The notes under the pieces were generated by a model. That model was not told where the DNA came from. It saw only the letters and a list, made by a program, of their open reading frames with translations, and searched no databases. A program made the translations under genes and the position numbers. Shown here piece by piece: positions 1 to 13,908 of a stretch of DNA of 64,000 nucleotides (the stretch's first letter is position 1; each line of letters opens with the position of its first letter). Source of the DNA: Pseudopyrenochaeta lycopersici (taxonomy: Eukaryota; Ascomycota; Dothideomycetes; Pleosporales; Pseudopyrenochaetaceae); the NCBI GenBank assembly GCA_003313425.1, contig NHZP01000007.1, positions 1,302,001 to 1,366,000 on the forward strand, written 5' to 3'.

Positions 1-3000
1 GTCGCCGGCGTTCTCGCAACCCTCGCCCTGCTAGCATGGCTCACCCTCACAACCGCGTGGAACAAGGAGCTGCGAAATGGTGGCGAGGTCTACTATGGAC
101 CACGCCATGTCGCCTTCCTTGCGCCAGAGAAGTGGAGAGCTGAGAGGGAGGCGTTGAATAAAAGGAACGGGTACATGATGGAGCCACTGTACCCCGCATC
201 CTTCGTTATATCGGACAGCATCGACGTGCTGGTAGGCCTGATACTACGCGATTTTGTGAAGAGCTGGTACGGGAATATTAGCAAGAGTCCGACGTTCGTG
301 AACGAGGTCGACAAAGCGGTGCGTGCAGCGTTGGGTGACGTTAGGGACCGTATACTGGCTGTAGACATGGTGGAGACGGTAGTGTCGCGTATGATACCAC
401 TCATCACCGAACACTTGCGCGCTTCGTACGAGGCAGAGCGCATTGTTCGTGGGCGCAAGCTGTCGCGCAACATTACTGACTCGGAAGAGCTGGATCTGGC
501 TATTGCGGCGAAGTACAAAGAAGGTCGACTGCATCCTGCAGCTTCTTTGGCATACTCTAACACAAAGTCTATACAACAACAACATCTTCGGAGTATTGCC
601 ACACGACTATTGCCCAAGATCATGCCTGCAAACATGATGACTAGTCCTACTGTTAATGTACTCATCAAGGAGATTGTGGCTTGTGCCGTCCTCTCGCCCG
701 TGATGCAGATGCTCGCTGATCCAGACACGTGGAATCAGCTAATGGAGGGATACGTAAGAGTTTCTCTCTTCATATTTGAGCATCATCTGACTATTTTAGG
801 GCCGGACTCTGCTGCAAGAAAGAAAGACCGTTCGCAAGCTTCGGGCTGCCCTCGACGAACATGCCCCACCCTCACCGAAGAAACCAAAGAATGTTCAGTT
901 TCCTAAGCTGGCGCCTGGCGACAATGAGCGGAGGTTCGAGAGATTCATAAGAGCTATTAGACAAACCAACACCTTGGCGGATGCTCGGCGCTTTCGTAGT
1001 GAGATATCAAGCCAACTTAGGAAAGATTCACTGCTTGAAGGTCAAGACCCCGTCTATATCCGGCGTCTGGAAACAGCACGTCAAATCTTGGATCAGAAGG
1101 TTACGAATCTCAGCGCTGGCGGATCGGTTCGAGCAAAGGTTGCTGCTCAAGAGAAACCCAAACATAAGCGCACATCGTCTAGGTTTGCCAACGCTTCCCT
1201 CCGAGAAGTTTTGTATGATGCATCTGGTCTCTCATGTTTCATGGAATTCATGGATCAAGCAGATCTCATGCGACTTGTGCAATTCTGGATTGTTGTGGAC
1301 GGGTTTCGGAACCCACTGGAGGTCGATACGGATGAGCCCCCGGGTCATATCAGCTCATTGCCTGCCTGGACAGACTCTGATCGCGCAGACTTAGCTCAGA
1401 TCAATGATGCATATCTTTCGAAGCCAGAGTTAAAGATTCTTCCCGAGGCACGACAGGCAGTCGGGGCGTTTCTCAAAGCAGGGCGGGCAGCGACGCCTCA
1501 GCAGTACCATAATGCGCGGCGCGCTCTACTGGAGGCACAGACAGCAGCCTACGATCAGCTGCAAGAGCCCTATTTTCGCCGCTTTAAGAGGTCAAATCTA
1601 TACTATAAGTGGCTAGCAATGGACGAAGCAGCGAATGTGGATAAAGGCTCGGTAATGACAAAGAGTGTAGCGCAGACACTTGATAGTCCTGCTACTGTGG
1701 CTCCTGCGATGATTAGGACACAATCAAGACAGAAGAATGCCTTACAAGTTCCCCATGGCGACCTTCGCAGGGCAGTCGCGTCGTCATCAGACTTGAAGAG
1801 TCAGGGAATTATCAAAACAATCGACCCACCTCTACGACGATCTTTGGACGCGCATCCACCTACATCGATACGCTCACCTCTGTTTGATGATGACTACGAT
1901 ACTGATCCTCTGGCATACTCAACGGCAAGCCTTGATTCCGACCATGGACCTGATCGCCCAAGCGGCAACGACCCGCGTGTTGTCGATGCGATGCAGGCTG
2001 CTCTGACTAACATTATGGGTGACGAACCCGAAGGCTCTATTTTTCACGAGACAAGTCTGAAGTCACCTCGAGACAACGACTCCATAAGAGGCTCTATCGA
2101 CTTGCCAAGGGCTTCATCTCCAAGACCTGATTTACAGCAGAGGAACGACAGTATCAAACCAAGCATAGCATCATTGGGCCTCGTTGGCGAGCCCAGAACG
2201 CGTGGTGTCTTTAACGATGAGTTGTTTGGCGACGAAGAAAAGTTTCTGGAGGATGAAATCGATGACCCAGTAGTCAAAACCAAAGCCGAAGAGGATGAGA
2301 TTCATGAAGCGGCTCCAGGTGATCTTGGTTTGGCGGAGGCCATTGATGCACTTACTGCTGATATTGAGCGTTTGGTAACGCAAGAGTCCATTGTGGATTC
2401 GCTGACTTCTAAGGCGGAATTGACGAACAATGCTGCCGAATTGAGAATCTTGCGCAAGTCGAAAGCTAGCTTACAGCGGGAAATACAACGGAAAGAGTTA
2501 CAACGGCAGCAGTATATTGTCCAAGAGAGCGACAACAGCTTGTATGGACGCGCAACTGTGTTCATTCAGTCAATCATGGTCGGTACAGAGGAAGATGGCA
2601 AAGAGTACGCTATGTGTGAGTCTAGCCAGGAATACCTTTGAAAACCGCCTGCTTATACATCCTGTAGATGTCATCGAAGTTAGACGACGTGCGGGTGACC
2701 AGATGCCTGCAGCAACATGGGTCATTTCACGAAGATACAGTGAATTTCACGAACTCAACAAGAGACTCCGAGCGAATTTCCCACAAGTTCGAACTCTTGA
2801 ATTTCCACGTCGACAAATGATGCTCAAGCTACAAAAGGATTTTTTGCATAAGCGAAGACTTGGTCTTGAAAAGTATCTAAGGGTGTGTAAAACTTTCCAC
2901 CAAGTAACGGTCTGATTATACTAATCCAAACGTTTCTTAGGAATTGTTGCTTATTCCATCGGTGTGCCGTAGTCGCGAACTACGCGCCTTCCTCTCTCAA

Positions 3001-3859
3001 GCCGCCATCTCTCCGGCTGATGCCCTGGCAAATCAAGATCCAAATTCAAATGACTTCGTAACCCGCATCTATAATTCGGTCGCAGATGGCATGGAAGAGT
3101 TCCTCGGAAACATTCCCGTTCTCGATCAGCTCTCTGTCGCTGGCCAGAACCTCATCTCAGCCGCCACGACCCAACTTGCTAATACGAATGGGGCTACTGC
3201 ACAGCCTGGCAGTCTTTCCAATTCCGGTGTGCTTGTTGGGGGTGAGGGAGCTGATGCGGAAGCAGAAGCAGAACTGCTTGCGTTTGAGAACAAAGAGTTA
3301 GAACCTTTTGTGAAGCCCATATGCGATCTTTTTCTCGAAACATTCGAACTCAACCGCGAAAACAATTGGCTTCGCGGCCGCGCCGTAGTCGTCGTTCTAC
3401 ATCAACTTCTTGGCGGCACCATCGAACGCAAAGTCCGCGATAACTTTGACAATCTCCTCTCCGAAAATAACGTTGTGAAGTACATCGACACGCTCAAAGA
3501 CGCCATGTGGCCGAATGGACGCATGAAGGTGGGGGGCCCCGAAAGGACAACTCAGGACAAGGAGAAGAGCAGGAAGGCGGCGAGTGATGTATTGGGTACG
3601 TTGGTCCCCGAGCTAGCAAGCAGTGTAGTAGGAAGACAGAATGCAACCTTGGCAGCCAAGAAGTTGGAGGGTACCGTGAATAATGCGCGGTTGAAGTAAG
3701 TCACATGCTCCCTTCATATGATTATATCTGGGTTGGGCTGGGAGCGAAAGTACTGAGGGTATGTCGAGAAAAGACTAACATCAACACAGTACACATCTTG
3801 CTTTCACTCTTCTGGATGAGATGATTCAGGTCCTATTTCCGGATGTCGCGAGCAAATAA
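1..3859 (+). CDS. MDM1: MDM1/SNX13-type PXA-RGS-PX-nexin C protein, 5' end outside window
   Basis: Exons 1-753, 800-2615, 2668-2882, 2941-3695 and 3790-3859 join into one frame of 1202 visible residues; no start codon is seen, so the 5' end lies upstream. The first residues form a hydrophobic segment (VAGVLATLALLAWLTL), the end of an ER membrane anchor. It is followed by a PXA domain (about 66-255), an RGS-like domain (about 383-522), a long acidic and Ser-rich linker, a PX domain (about 849-945, with the RRYSEF core rebuilt across the 2616-2667 intron) and a nexin C domain to the end. This order is that of yeast Mdm1 and animal SNX13/14/25, which tether the ER to the vacuole or lysosome and bind phosphoinositides through PX. 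The intron at 3696-3789 is the longest and precedes a 23-residue last exon (ending DVASK). The family call is firm; the biological role is inferred from the family. Confidence 0.9.
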
Positions 3860-5091
3860 TACATGCATATGGGGAGTGTTGCATAGTTGGTGTTTCTGGC
3901 ATGTGCATTTGGATAATTGGGAGACAATGGGAATGAGCGATCTACGGCCAGTTTTTATCATAGAGGTACACCTTGTGGTAAGAATATTTTTGGGTCAACT
4001 TCCGAGTGAGTACCCATTTGAAAATATGTTTTGCTTATCCTACGACATACGCCTTGTCATGTTATCATATTGCTTGTTCATGTTTAAATACTAGTGCGCA
4101 TGTCATGGAAGACGGTGCGCAACACGTCGATTGGGCCACTTGGGTGAAACCGGTGAGGGTAAGGTTTCATCATACAGGACAAGGCATACGTAGTATATGT
4201 TCTTTGCAGGAAAATCACACATTGGTTGAGTAAGTGGGCTGTTGCCCGAGAGAGATATTTTTTCGGTCTTACCTACAGCTTAATAGGTGCATGACCCCTC
4301 TGTCTTCTTACATTGAGGTACGAACGCCATTTTTCTCTCGATTCATTCACAATCAGCATCACACATCGTTCTAGACATGCTACTCCTTTGTGCATTTTCT
4401 AGCGCCGTTTGATTCGTACGACCAAGAGCATGTCGATTGATTCTTACCGTTAGATATGTTTGACGCGAATTCACTGTTCGTCCTAGGATATCAAAGGTAC
4501 TTTCATGTCCCATTTCCAGGACAAGGCTGAATGATGCATACACATGCAAGCCATGAACAGAGAGTTTGATGCGCTCTTCTTCATCACTTCAGCAGAGTAT
4601 TTGTATCGTATGACTAATTGATTGCCCATTCGATCTTCTCAGAGCTGTTTTGCTGTCGTGGCCGTTGATATGATCGGTGTGTGAACCCTGCGGGGAATAT
4701 GTCCAAAGTCGCTAATCATATTAGAGATCAAGAACAAGCTCACCGGTGAACAGCTTCACTTTAGTTTCCTGCCAAAGGCTGTGTTACACGCAAGTATTTG
4801 TTTTCTTCCTGCAGCAGGTGCGGGTTATTAATTGGCCTTCATACTCTTGGGTGCATATGCACTGCTGCCAAGCCTGCGGTGGTCACTGCTGTTGTTACCT
4901 CGTCCTCTTTTACATCCTCATTCTCACCTTCATCGACTCGGGTGGTTTTTGTTGTGTAGACTTCAGGTTTAGAGCTCACAACCCTTCCGCACCATTAGCA
5001 CGCAACAAAAACCTTGCACTGCAAACCACAACCTTGAACGGACTTATCACGCAATAAGCCATACGAGTATTGGACTAAAGTCCACTTAATC
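3860..5091. other. Intergenic: 3' region of MDM1 and promoter/leader of the ZNFX1-type gene
   Basis: No convincing gene. Only short ORFs without conserved motifs occur, for example 4746-5057, which would end 35 bases before the downstream ATG. The second half presumably carries the promoter and 5' leader of the helicase gene at 5092. Confidence 0.5.
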
Positions 5092-8000
5092 ATGTCCAAA
5101 CGCGGTGGCGGACGTGGACGTGGCCAACGCGGTCGACGAAACCGCGGCAATGATCGTCGTGGCGGACGAGATGAAGGAATTTGCTTCAAATTCCAGAAAA
5201 CAGGAAGATGTGATCGAAGCCCTGCCTGTCCTTTCTTGCACGTCAGCGATGGTCAGTATCAATCCACCCAGCGAGCGACCGCGCCGACCCGGGCAATTGA
5301 ATCGGAAGAGCAGGATGTCGCGAGAGTGAACTACAATAACTGGAAGAAATTTATGGGCATTGATTACGCGCCAACAAATTCTTACCATATGAAGCGCGTC
5401 TGGAAGGGTGCTTTGGCTATCTTACAAGAGGATGACCGTGACTGGAAGCAACAGTTACCACGGGATCTAGACGATAGCACGTCAAGATGCAACGGCCGAG
5501 CACATATCAAAGCAATTCTAGAGACACGAGTTGTGGCCAACAAAGCCGAAACATTTGTCGAGACGTCAACAGACTTCCTCAAGGTTATCACTCATCCGTC
5601 CCTCTTGGATTGTCTGGCGGTAGATACATACGTTGGGGGAATCTACAATTTCATAAGCGGTGTGAACGGTAACAGAGCAATCTCATTCTTTCAGCACCTT
5701 TGTGAAATCTTGGTATCAATTCGCACCGATGATGCTCTATCAACCAACCAGACAACTTTGGAAAAGTCGGTCATTGGGCTCTCAACAGCCTTTTACGAGG
5801 TGTTGAGGAGGGATTACCGAGCACGGCTCAATGAACAAGTGGAAGCCCTTGCTAACTCACTCGAAAACGCCGGCCAGATCATACCTAGAGAGGCCCTATC
5901 CATTACTTCGACTATCGTAAACAAGCTTGTGGCAGATATTCGGGCCATGATAGCGCGAGCGAAAGGCTTGGTTGGGGGCGGAAACCCACAAGAAGAGGAT
6001 TATATGCCTATCCCAGTCAGAACCAGTGCGTACCCTCGGGAAGTTGTCACCCCGCAAAACCGTCACGATAATGACAAACCCGACATTGCCGACATTGTCA
6101 TCTTTCCTACACGGGATGAGATCATGAGCGATGCTAAAGAATGTCTCCCTTCGACTGATCCAGACCAACCGCACTTTCTTGTAAACCAAGTTGAGAGACA
6201 CATCGATACAAACTTCCGCCTCCTTCGTCATGATGTATTCGGTGATATGAAGAAGGCCCTTGCGGCTTTGATGCATGCCGCCTCGGAGGATTCCACAAGT
6301 CTCAACAATCCAAAGATCAAACTAGGAGACATGCGCGTTTACCACTACAACAGCGCTCACATCAGATACGTCGCATTAGATTACCGTCGCGGACTAGAAG
6401 TGCAGATATCTTTTCCTCAACCACCGCTAGTCCGTGGAAGACCACCTGCTGAGAGACGCATATGGTGGGAAGATTCTAGAAGACTAGATGAAGGCTCTCT
6501 TCTCTCCTTCATTTGGGTACATAATGGTGTTGTGGAACACTTATTCCTTGCAGTAACCCGTAAAGCTACAGCTCTCCACGAAGAATATGGTCTAACGCAT
6601 CACCACATTACTGCAACAATTACCACAAAACTCATGACGCAAGATAATAAAACGATTCGGTCATTATTGAGTTCAAGTTGTCACAAAATACACGGTCTTC
6701 TTCTCGAGTTTCCCAAGGTTCTACCTGCCACGTTCGTACCGATCTTGGAGAGTTTGCAGAACATGCAGCGATTGAGTCGATTACGATTCCACCAGTGGAT
6801 ACTTCCAGAGCAGGGCAATGGACGACCAGACCTAAAGATCAAACATGATATCCCACCCCCAATATATGCTCGGGCACCCGGTTTCACCTTTCCGTTAAAG
6901 GCCATTCTAAAGGCAACGTCTAACGCGTTTGCCATCGATCCCTCAGACTCATGTGACGATACCGCACTCATTGAAAAGGTAGTTATGAACACTGAGCTCG
7001 ATCGAGGGCAGTGTCGGGCTTTGATTGCAGCATTTACTCGCGAGTTTGCGTTCATTCAAGGTCCTCCCGGAACTGGAAAATCATACCTTGGCCTACAAGT
7101 AATGAAGGTCCTTTTGGATATCAGAACCAAAGCTGATCTGGGCCCCATTGTCGTTGTGTAAGTTCTTTACCCCTCGCGTGATTCTAGTCTCGATACCAAC
7201 TTGTCCACAGATGCTACACCAATCATGCCCTAGATCAGTTCTTGGAGCACCTGCTTGATATTGGAGTTAAAAAGATCTTACGAGTCGGCGGCCAGAGCAA
7301 GTCAGAGAAACTTGAAGGCCATAACCTCCGAGATGTAGCCCAGACGGAAAGGAAGACAAGATCAGAAGCTTGGCAGTCGGCTATGGCTTACAAGACTCTC
7401 GAAGACTACGAGGAGCAAGCTAAACGGACGCTCGCTCGATTACACGTGAATTCCAAGCGTGTAGAATGGAGACACATCAGCGAACATATAAAGGAAAAGT
7501 ACCCTCGCATCCACGGCCAGTTCGTCAACATTGACAGTGAAGGCTTCAAAACTGTCAACCGTCGACATCCTTTCGATGTCTGGAAGTCAGCGAGGGCAGC
7601 GAATGAAAAACATGGCACTCTATCTACTGATGTGAAGGATATTTTGGAAAAGGCATGCGTGGACATTCATTCGCTTTCTTATGTGGAGCGGTGGGCTATA
7701 CTCGACCACTGGGTCGACGAAGTGCATTTTGACGAAGTTGCTCAGTTCTCTACGATAGTGAGTAATGCAACCGCCACTCAGACTCGGCTCAGCAACATAC
7801 ATGATGAAGCAGATAGGCGAATACTTCAAGACGCGGAGGTCATTGGTGTCACTACTTCTGGCCTTGCTAAGAGAATATCCGTCCTTCAGAACGTCAGGTG
7901 CAAAGTCATTATCTGCGAGGAGGCGGGAGAGGTTATGGAGCCTCATATGTTATCTGCTTTACTACCAACAGTTGAGCATTGCATACAAATTGGCGATCAC

Positions 8001-11000
8001 GAGCAGTTGCGTCCTTCAATCAACAACTTCAAGGAACTGTCTCTCGAAAGCAAGCAAGGGGCGGCACATAAGCTCGACAGAAGCCAGTTCGAGCGTCTTT
8101 CGGTCGGACAGAGAGGGAGACCTTCGATGCCTGTTGCGCAGCTAGACGTGCAACGTCGTATGCGGCCAGATTTCTCGATCCTGATACGCGAGACGATATA
8201 TCCTGGACTGATTGACCACCCGTCTACTATCAGCTTGCCAGATGTGGTTGGTTTGCGCAAAAACTTATTCTGGTTTGATCATCGTAATCTTGAGGACGAT
8301 AATGACAGCGATATTCATCACAGCAAGTCGAAATCCAACCCCTGGGAGATTGGGATTGTCCACGCTTTAGTCCGTCATGTTGTCCGCCAGGGTGTCTACA
8401 AGAGCAGTGAAATTGCAGTCTTGACGCCGTACACGGGACAGCTCCAGAAGTTACGCACAGCCATGCGCAACGACTTTGAAATTGTGCTCAGTGAACGCGA
8501 TCAAGACGCACTTGAGAAAGACGGCTTCAGTGATGAAGATATCTCCGCCAAAAAGCATGCGTCAGCTGAGCAGCAGGGGAACAGAAGGAAACCGCTGGAA
8601 AAGAAGAAACTCAGCGATTTACTTAGAGTTGCAACTGTAGACAACTTTCAAGGGGAAGAGGCCAAAATTATAATCGTTTCGCTTGTCCGCAGCAATAAGC
8701 AAGGGAAAGTTGGATTTCTCAAGACGACAAATCGCATCAATGTGCTCCTGAGTCGGGCTCAACACGGCATGTACCTGATCGGCAACACCGAGACATACTC
8801 TTCTGTCAACATGTGGGAAAAGGTTATCAGCATGCTTCAAGCCTCGGACTGTGTCGGGGACTCCCTTGGACTGTGCTGCCCAAAACACCCAGAGAAAATT
8901 ATAGAAGTACAGCAACCTGATGATTTCATACAGCTCAGCCCCGAGGGTGGCTGCCGAGAGGCTTGCAACGAGCGTCTCACCGATTGTGGACATCAGTGCC
9001 AGGCTAGATGTCACTCTACAGCCATGCACAATGTGTTTAGCTGCGAGAAACCCTGCCAGCGCCGACACGAGCCTTGTGACCACCCGTGCCAGAAGGCTAC
9101 ATGTGGTGAAGACTGTGGAGTCTGCATGATCAAGATCAACGATGTACAGCTCCCTTGCGGTCACGCCCAGAATAGCATTCCATGTTACATGACTTTGGAC
9201 CTTGAGAACATTCAATGCAAGGTCATTGTTCGGAAGCAAGTACCCAACTGCCTCCATACGGTAACGATCAAATGCGTTGAGAATGTGAACAAGGACGGGT
9301 TCAAATGTCCGGCACCTTGCGACACTATCCTAACTTGCGGTCACATCTGCCCCGGAACTTGCGGTCAGTGCAACACTAAAGACGATGATAAAAAGCAGGC
9401 GGTAATGCATCTAAAATGCAAGGTGACCTGTGGCAGGAAATTTGGCACCTGCAACCATGCTTGCCCTCGCAAATGCCACGATGGATCAAACTGCGGCCTC
9501 TGCCAGAGTCCTTGTGAAGTGAGTATATTTCTACGATGATATAGCCTAATATTGACTCATTATAGGTACGTTGCAAACACTCTAAATGCATGCTCAAGTG
9601 CCACGAGCCCTGCGCACCTTGCGTTGAGAAGTGTGTTTGGTCATGCGAGCATCAGGGCGGATGTACGATGCCTTGTGCTGCCCCTTGCAGTAGGTTACCG
9701 TGCGATGAGCGGTGTACTAAACTTCTTGCATGTGGTCATCAATGTCCAAGCATCTGCGGAGAAACATGCCCTGTCGACTATTGCCAGGAATGTGGAATGA
9801 AGCTAGATGAGAAGCCTGATCTGATTCTAGACACAAAGTACGGTGATATTGACATCAATGAGTCACCCATCGTCGTCCTTGGATGCCGCCATTTCTTCAC
9901 TATCGAGACGCTAGATGGAATGATTGGCTTAAAAGATGTCTATGAGGTCGATAGAAAGACCGGACGCTTCGTTGCCTTGATCGAAAATGCTCAACTGGCG
10001 GCCGCGGTGCCTCAATGCCCGACATGTCGGTGTCCCATCCGACAATTCATCACTCAGCGGTACAACCGAGTTATCAATAGAGCAGTGGTTGACGAGATGT
10101 CAAAACGTTTCATCGTCAGCAGTCAGCAGGAGCTTCAAGTGCTGGAAGGCACACTGCAGACCCTCGGACATGAGCTCACCATGTCACGCAAAGCTGTCGT
10201 TCCATCCCACAATATTCCAGCTGACAATAAGGGATTGGAAGAGCAATTCAAAAGGAAAGTCAACGGAAGCATTGCCCACCGCTTCGGAGAGACGATTAAT
10301 TTGGTGAATTCGGTCAGGTCTTTTCAGCGTAGGATAGCTACACAACATCAGCCTGCGCAAAGACTCCACCAAGCAACGGTTCACGCCATAACACATAACT
10401 CTTCTTTGGAATCCGCGATTACGACATTGAGACTTCATTCCTCTGCGACATCTATCAGGCGTGACTATGATCAACGCATTATTTTCGGTAGCCGTTTGCT
10501 TGAAATCAAGATACGCGGTCTAGTCTTAGAGGATAAGTTCGAAATTGCTCGCTGTGTCAAATCCCAGTTATCCAACAGCGCGATATTTCTCAGCTTCCAA
10601 GGTGGCTCTCCCGTCAAGCAAATTGGAGGCTTCTTGTGTGATTGTAAGAAGCTAATCGACGACTGCACCAATGAAACTCTACCCAAGCTTGCTGTTGAAG
10701 CAACACTCCATTATGCCAGACTCGTTTCTCTCCTCATTTCTTCAGGTTTATTTATAGATGATGGCCGTGAGAAGCTTGTAAGGTATCGGGAAATAGCACG
10801 CGCCTCATTAGAGGAAGCGGCGAAGCTTTGCGAACAGCCGTTCCAAGATGCGGACACACTGGCAAAAGCAGTCGAGCAATCAATCAGCTTGATAGGTAAG
10901 GAATGGTATGAAGAAGTGTCGAAAGAGGAGCTTGAGGCTATCAAAATAGCCATGGTGAGCGGACGGCGTGGCATTGCGACCCATTCAGGACACTGGTACA

Positions 11001-11193
11001 ATTGCGTCAACGGGCATCCGGTAAGTTCTCCACAAACAGCTGCCAGTCACACTATTGAAATTTCTAGTTCGCTATTGGTGAGTGTGGTATGCCCATGGAG
11101 CTTGCACGTTGCCCAGAGTGTGGTGCGGCGGTTGGCGGGCAAAACCACGAAGCCGTGGCTGGAACAACCCGTGCATTTAACATGGAGGATTGA
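5092..11193 (+). CDS. ZNFX1: ZNFX1-type SF1 helicase with CCCH, NFX1-type and RZ-type zinc fingers
   Basis: Exons 5092-7157, 7211-9518, 9566-11020 and 11068-11193 give 1984 residues. The N-terminus is an RGG-rich stretch, then a CCCH finger (C31-x8-C40-x5-C46-x3-H50). The SF1 helicase core has Walker A GPPGTGKS at 657-664, the CYTNHALDQFL motif restored across intron 1, a CEEAGE box (near 925), QRRMRP and the late NFQGEE and NVLLSRA motifs. A long Cys/His array of NFX1-type fingers follows (about 1260-1620). The last intron splits an RZ finger (GHWYNCVNGHP then FAIGECG and CPECG). Animal ZNFX1 acts in small-RNA inheritance and antiviral defence; fission yeast Hrr1 and Neurospora SAD-3 are related helicases in heterochromatic RNAi and meiotic silencing. 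A role in RNA silencing here is inferred. The EEAG in place of the commoner DEAA box still keeps the acidic pair. Confidence 0.9.
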
Positions 11194-11839
11194 GCTGTTT
11201 CGGCCCGCATGTGGCTTTATGGAATCACGCGCCTATTAAATCTTTCTTGTATTGGCTACAAGGCCCGTAGAGCACAGGTGCAAAGAGTCTGCCATTGTTC
11301 TCAGGGACGTACACCAACTAGGTTCACAGTGGAAACTATACAAAATTCAGATGGTGGAATTTACTAGACTACGCCTCATTAAACTAAATACACTGCTCAC
11401 TTACTTTAGCTTGATTCTTAGGTCGAATCATTTACAGGTAGAGTGTATGCTGACATACACTTGTACGAAAATAAAAGCAGACATGGTAAGCTGTAAGCAC
11501 GGCAGGATCAAGTCTTACAATCTTACCTTGCATGTGATAATGCATGACCTTTCTTGACTTGGGACTCTGGATCTTGCGGCTAAAAATTTATGGTCTGCAT
11601 AAATTACGCTTTTCCTACAGTTTGGGCAAAGAGACTGATGGTATTGTAACATCAACGACTCTGCAATTGTGACACGACGCAAGCGTGACAACTTCGAAAC
11701 ACGACCTGAATTTGTTCAATCGCCTTTATCCTGGCTTATATTCCTTCCAAGACAAAGCCTTGAGCTTTGGTGTACCTCTTGCATTTTGTGTGGCGTGCAT
11801 TCGTTGATCACTTTATCTTCACCTTCTCCCTCTGCAAAC
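11194..11839. other. Intergenic between the helicase gene and the flavin monooxygenase gene
   Basis: No gene seen. A TATATT-containing stretch near 11736 lies about 100 bases before the ATG at 11840 and could serve as its core promoter. ORF 11252-11557 has no recognisable motif. Confidence 0.4.
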
Positions 11840-13908
11840 ATGGGTTCCATCTCCGAAATCCCCAACACCGACCCTCCAGCCGAAAGCTTGGGAAACAAGA
11901 CAATCGAAACCGACTTCCTCATCATCGGTGCTGGCCCAGCGGGTGCCTCCCTTGCATGCTTCCTTGCCCGTCTGAACCTCAAGGGTATCCTCATATCCTC
12001 CGCTTCCGGACCGGCTCTCACTCCACGCGCCCACTTAGTCAACAGTGCGGCTTTGGAATGTCTTCGCGACCTAGATCTATCCATGTACGAAGAATGTGTT
12101 CGTCTGGGCAATGCGGGCGACTCAATCGCGCATTATACCTGGTGCGAGACCATGGGGGGTATAGAGTATGCAAGAAATTATGCGTGGGGTACTGGGAGAA
12201 AGACTGAGTATGAGGCTATGAGTCCTTGTAAGTATATGGACTTGCCGCAAAGTTTGATGGAGCCCGTTTTGTTAAAGTGGGTAAGTGGTAGGGGGTGGGT
12301 TGTAAGGTTTGACACCACTTTGACTAGCTTCACGGATGGGAATGAGGCCAACGACGTGACTGAGAAGACAAATCCGGATGGAAAGAGAAATATCACCGCT
12401 ACAGTTGTTGATGAAGTATCCGGTGTCTCATACAACATACGCACACGTTACTTGTTTGGAGCCGACGGTGGACGCAGCACCATAGCCAAACAACTTAATC
12501 TACCATTCAGTAAGTGAAGGTATAATAATTGCCTATGAAATATCTATAGACTAACTTTGGGCACTTAGCGTCTATTCCTGGTGGCGGTTTTGCATACAAC
12601 GTCCTGCTCCGCGCAGACTTAACGCACCTTATGCAACACCGGCAAGGCAATCTACACATTTGCCTGAATATAGACAGGGACTACCCTTTCATTGCTGCAG
12701 TGAGAATGGTCAAACCGTGGACGGAGTGGGTGTTCGTCCTAATGCCTAAAGGACCAGACGTCCCAAACCCGAAGAGAAGTCATGAGGAGTGGGGTGTGAT
12801 CGCAGGCGAAATAATTGGCGACAAGAGCGTTGATATTGAGATTTTAGATGTCTCGGGCTGGGCGATAAATGAAACGAGCGCGGACGTAATCAGTAAGGGG
12901 AACGTGTAAGTACATGGTGTTTTGGTGACGATGACGATCGCACGCATGGTTGGACTAAGGACTGATGGCGTGAATAGGTACTGTCTCGGCGACGCGATAC
13001 ATAGACATCCACCCACTCTGGGTCTAGGCTCCAATACCTGCATCCAGGATGCGTTCAATCTTGCTTGGAAAGTCTCACTTGTTCACCAAGGCCTCGCAAG
13101 TCCCTCATTACTCGGCACATACAACACAGAACGCCAGCCCGTTGCAGCACATCTCGTGACAGAGTCGAACAATATTCTTCGCTTGGACATTGGTCTCTGG
13201 GGAGCAATGGGGCTGCAGCCGTATGGTGCGAGTGATGAAGACCGCCAAAAGACAAAGCAGAATTTTACTGCACCTACGAAAGAAGGCCGTGAAGCAAGGA
13301 AGGCTTTAAGCGCGGGAGTCAAGAGTCTGCATCGTGAACTGCATGCTCTTGGTACCGCCTATGGCCAGTTGTACAACTCCTCTGCTGTCTATGGTGTCGA
13401 TGAAACCGCAACATTCCAGCCGGGACCACTCGAGTCGAAAAATCCGTACGAGAACTACGATCCATGTACATACCCTGGTCGTCGGCTTCCACACGTTCTA
13501 CTCGGATCTGGATCCCGTAAGCCTGGCCCCCTGACATCGACATTGGACATTGCAGGCAAAGGGCACTTCGCACTATTCACCGGCATTGGCGGTGATAAGT
13601 GGAGTGATGCTGCTTCGGTCGTCGAGAACAAGCTTGGTGTGAAGGTCAAGGTCATTGGAGTTGGCATTGGACTCGAGTGGGCTGATGTATATCTCGATTG
13701 GGAAGACAAGAGGGGCGTCGAGGAGGATGGATGTGTGCTTGTTAGGCCAGACTACTTTGTCGCGTGGAGGGCGCAGGAGAGTGGAGATGAGACCAAGCGA
13801 TTAGTGACGGTGATGGGCAGTATCTTGGGACGCACAGAGTTCAAGTCGGCGACTTCCAACGGAGTAGAGACGACAACCTTGGCTTCGGCCAATGGCGTAG
13901 GGAAGTAG
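11840..13908 (+). CDS. FAD-dependent monooxygenase, phenol 2-monooxygenase / dichlorophenol hydroxylase type
   Basis: Exons 11840-12509, 12569-12905 and 12978-13908 give 645 residues. The ATG at 11840 was chosen because the GxGxxG dinucleotide fold (GAGPAG, 30-35) then sits about 30 residues from the start, as usual in this family; the open frame extends upstream to 11669 without support. The second FAD motif GADGGRS lies at 207-213 just before intron 1, and the third, CLGDAIHRHPP (338-348), is restored by intron 2. The C-terminal third (AGKGHFALFTG..., ending with VLVRPDYFVAWR) matches the thioredoxin-like tail of TfdB/phenol hydroxylases that helps dimer formation. Such enzymes hydroxylate phenolic rings with NADPH and O2, probably in the cytosol. 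The substrate cannot be told from sequence; no other catabolic gene is adjacent. Confidence 0.88.

Noticed and set aside
93..728. Minus-strand ORF of 211 residues
   Set aside because: It lies antisense to the PXA exon of the MDM1 gene, whose plus-strand frame is open from base 1 and matches a known domain.
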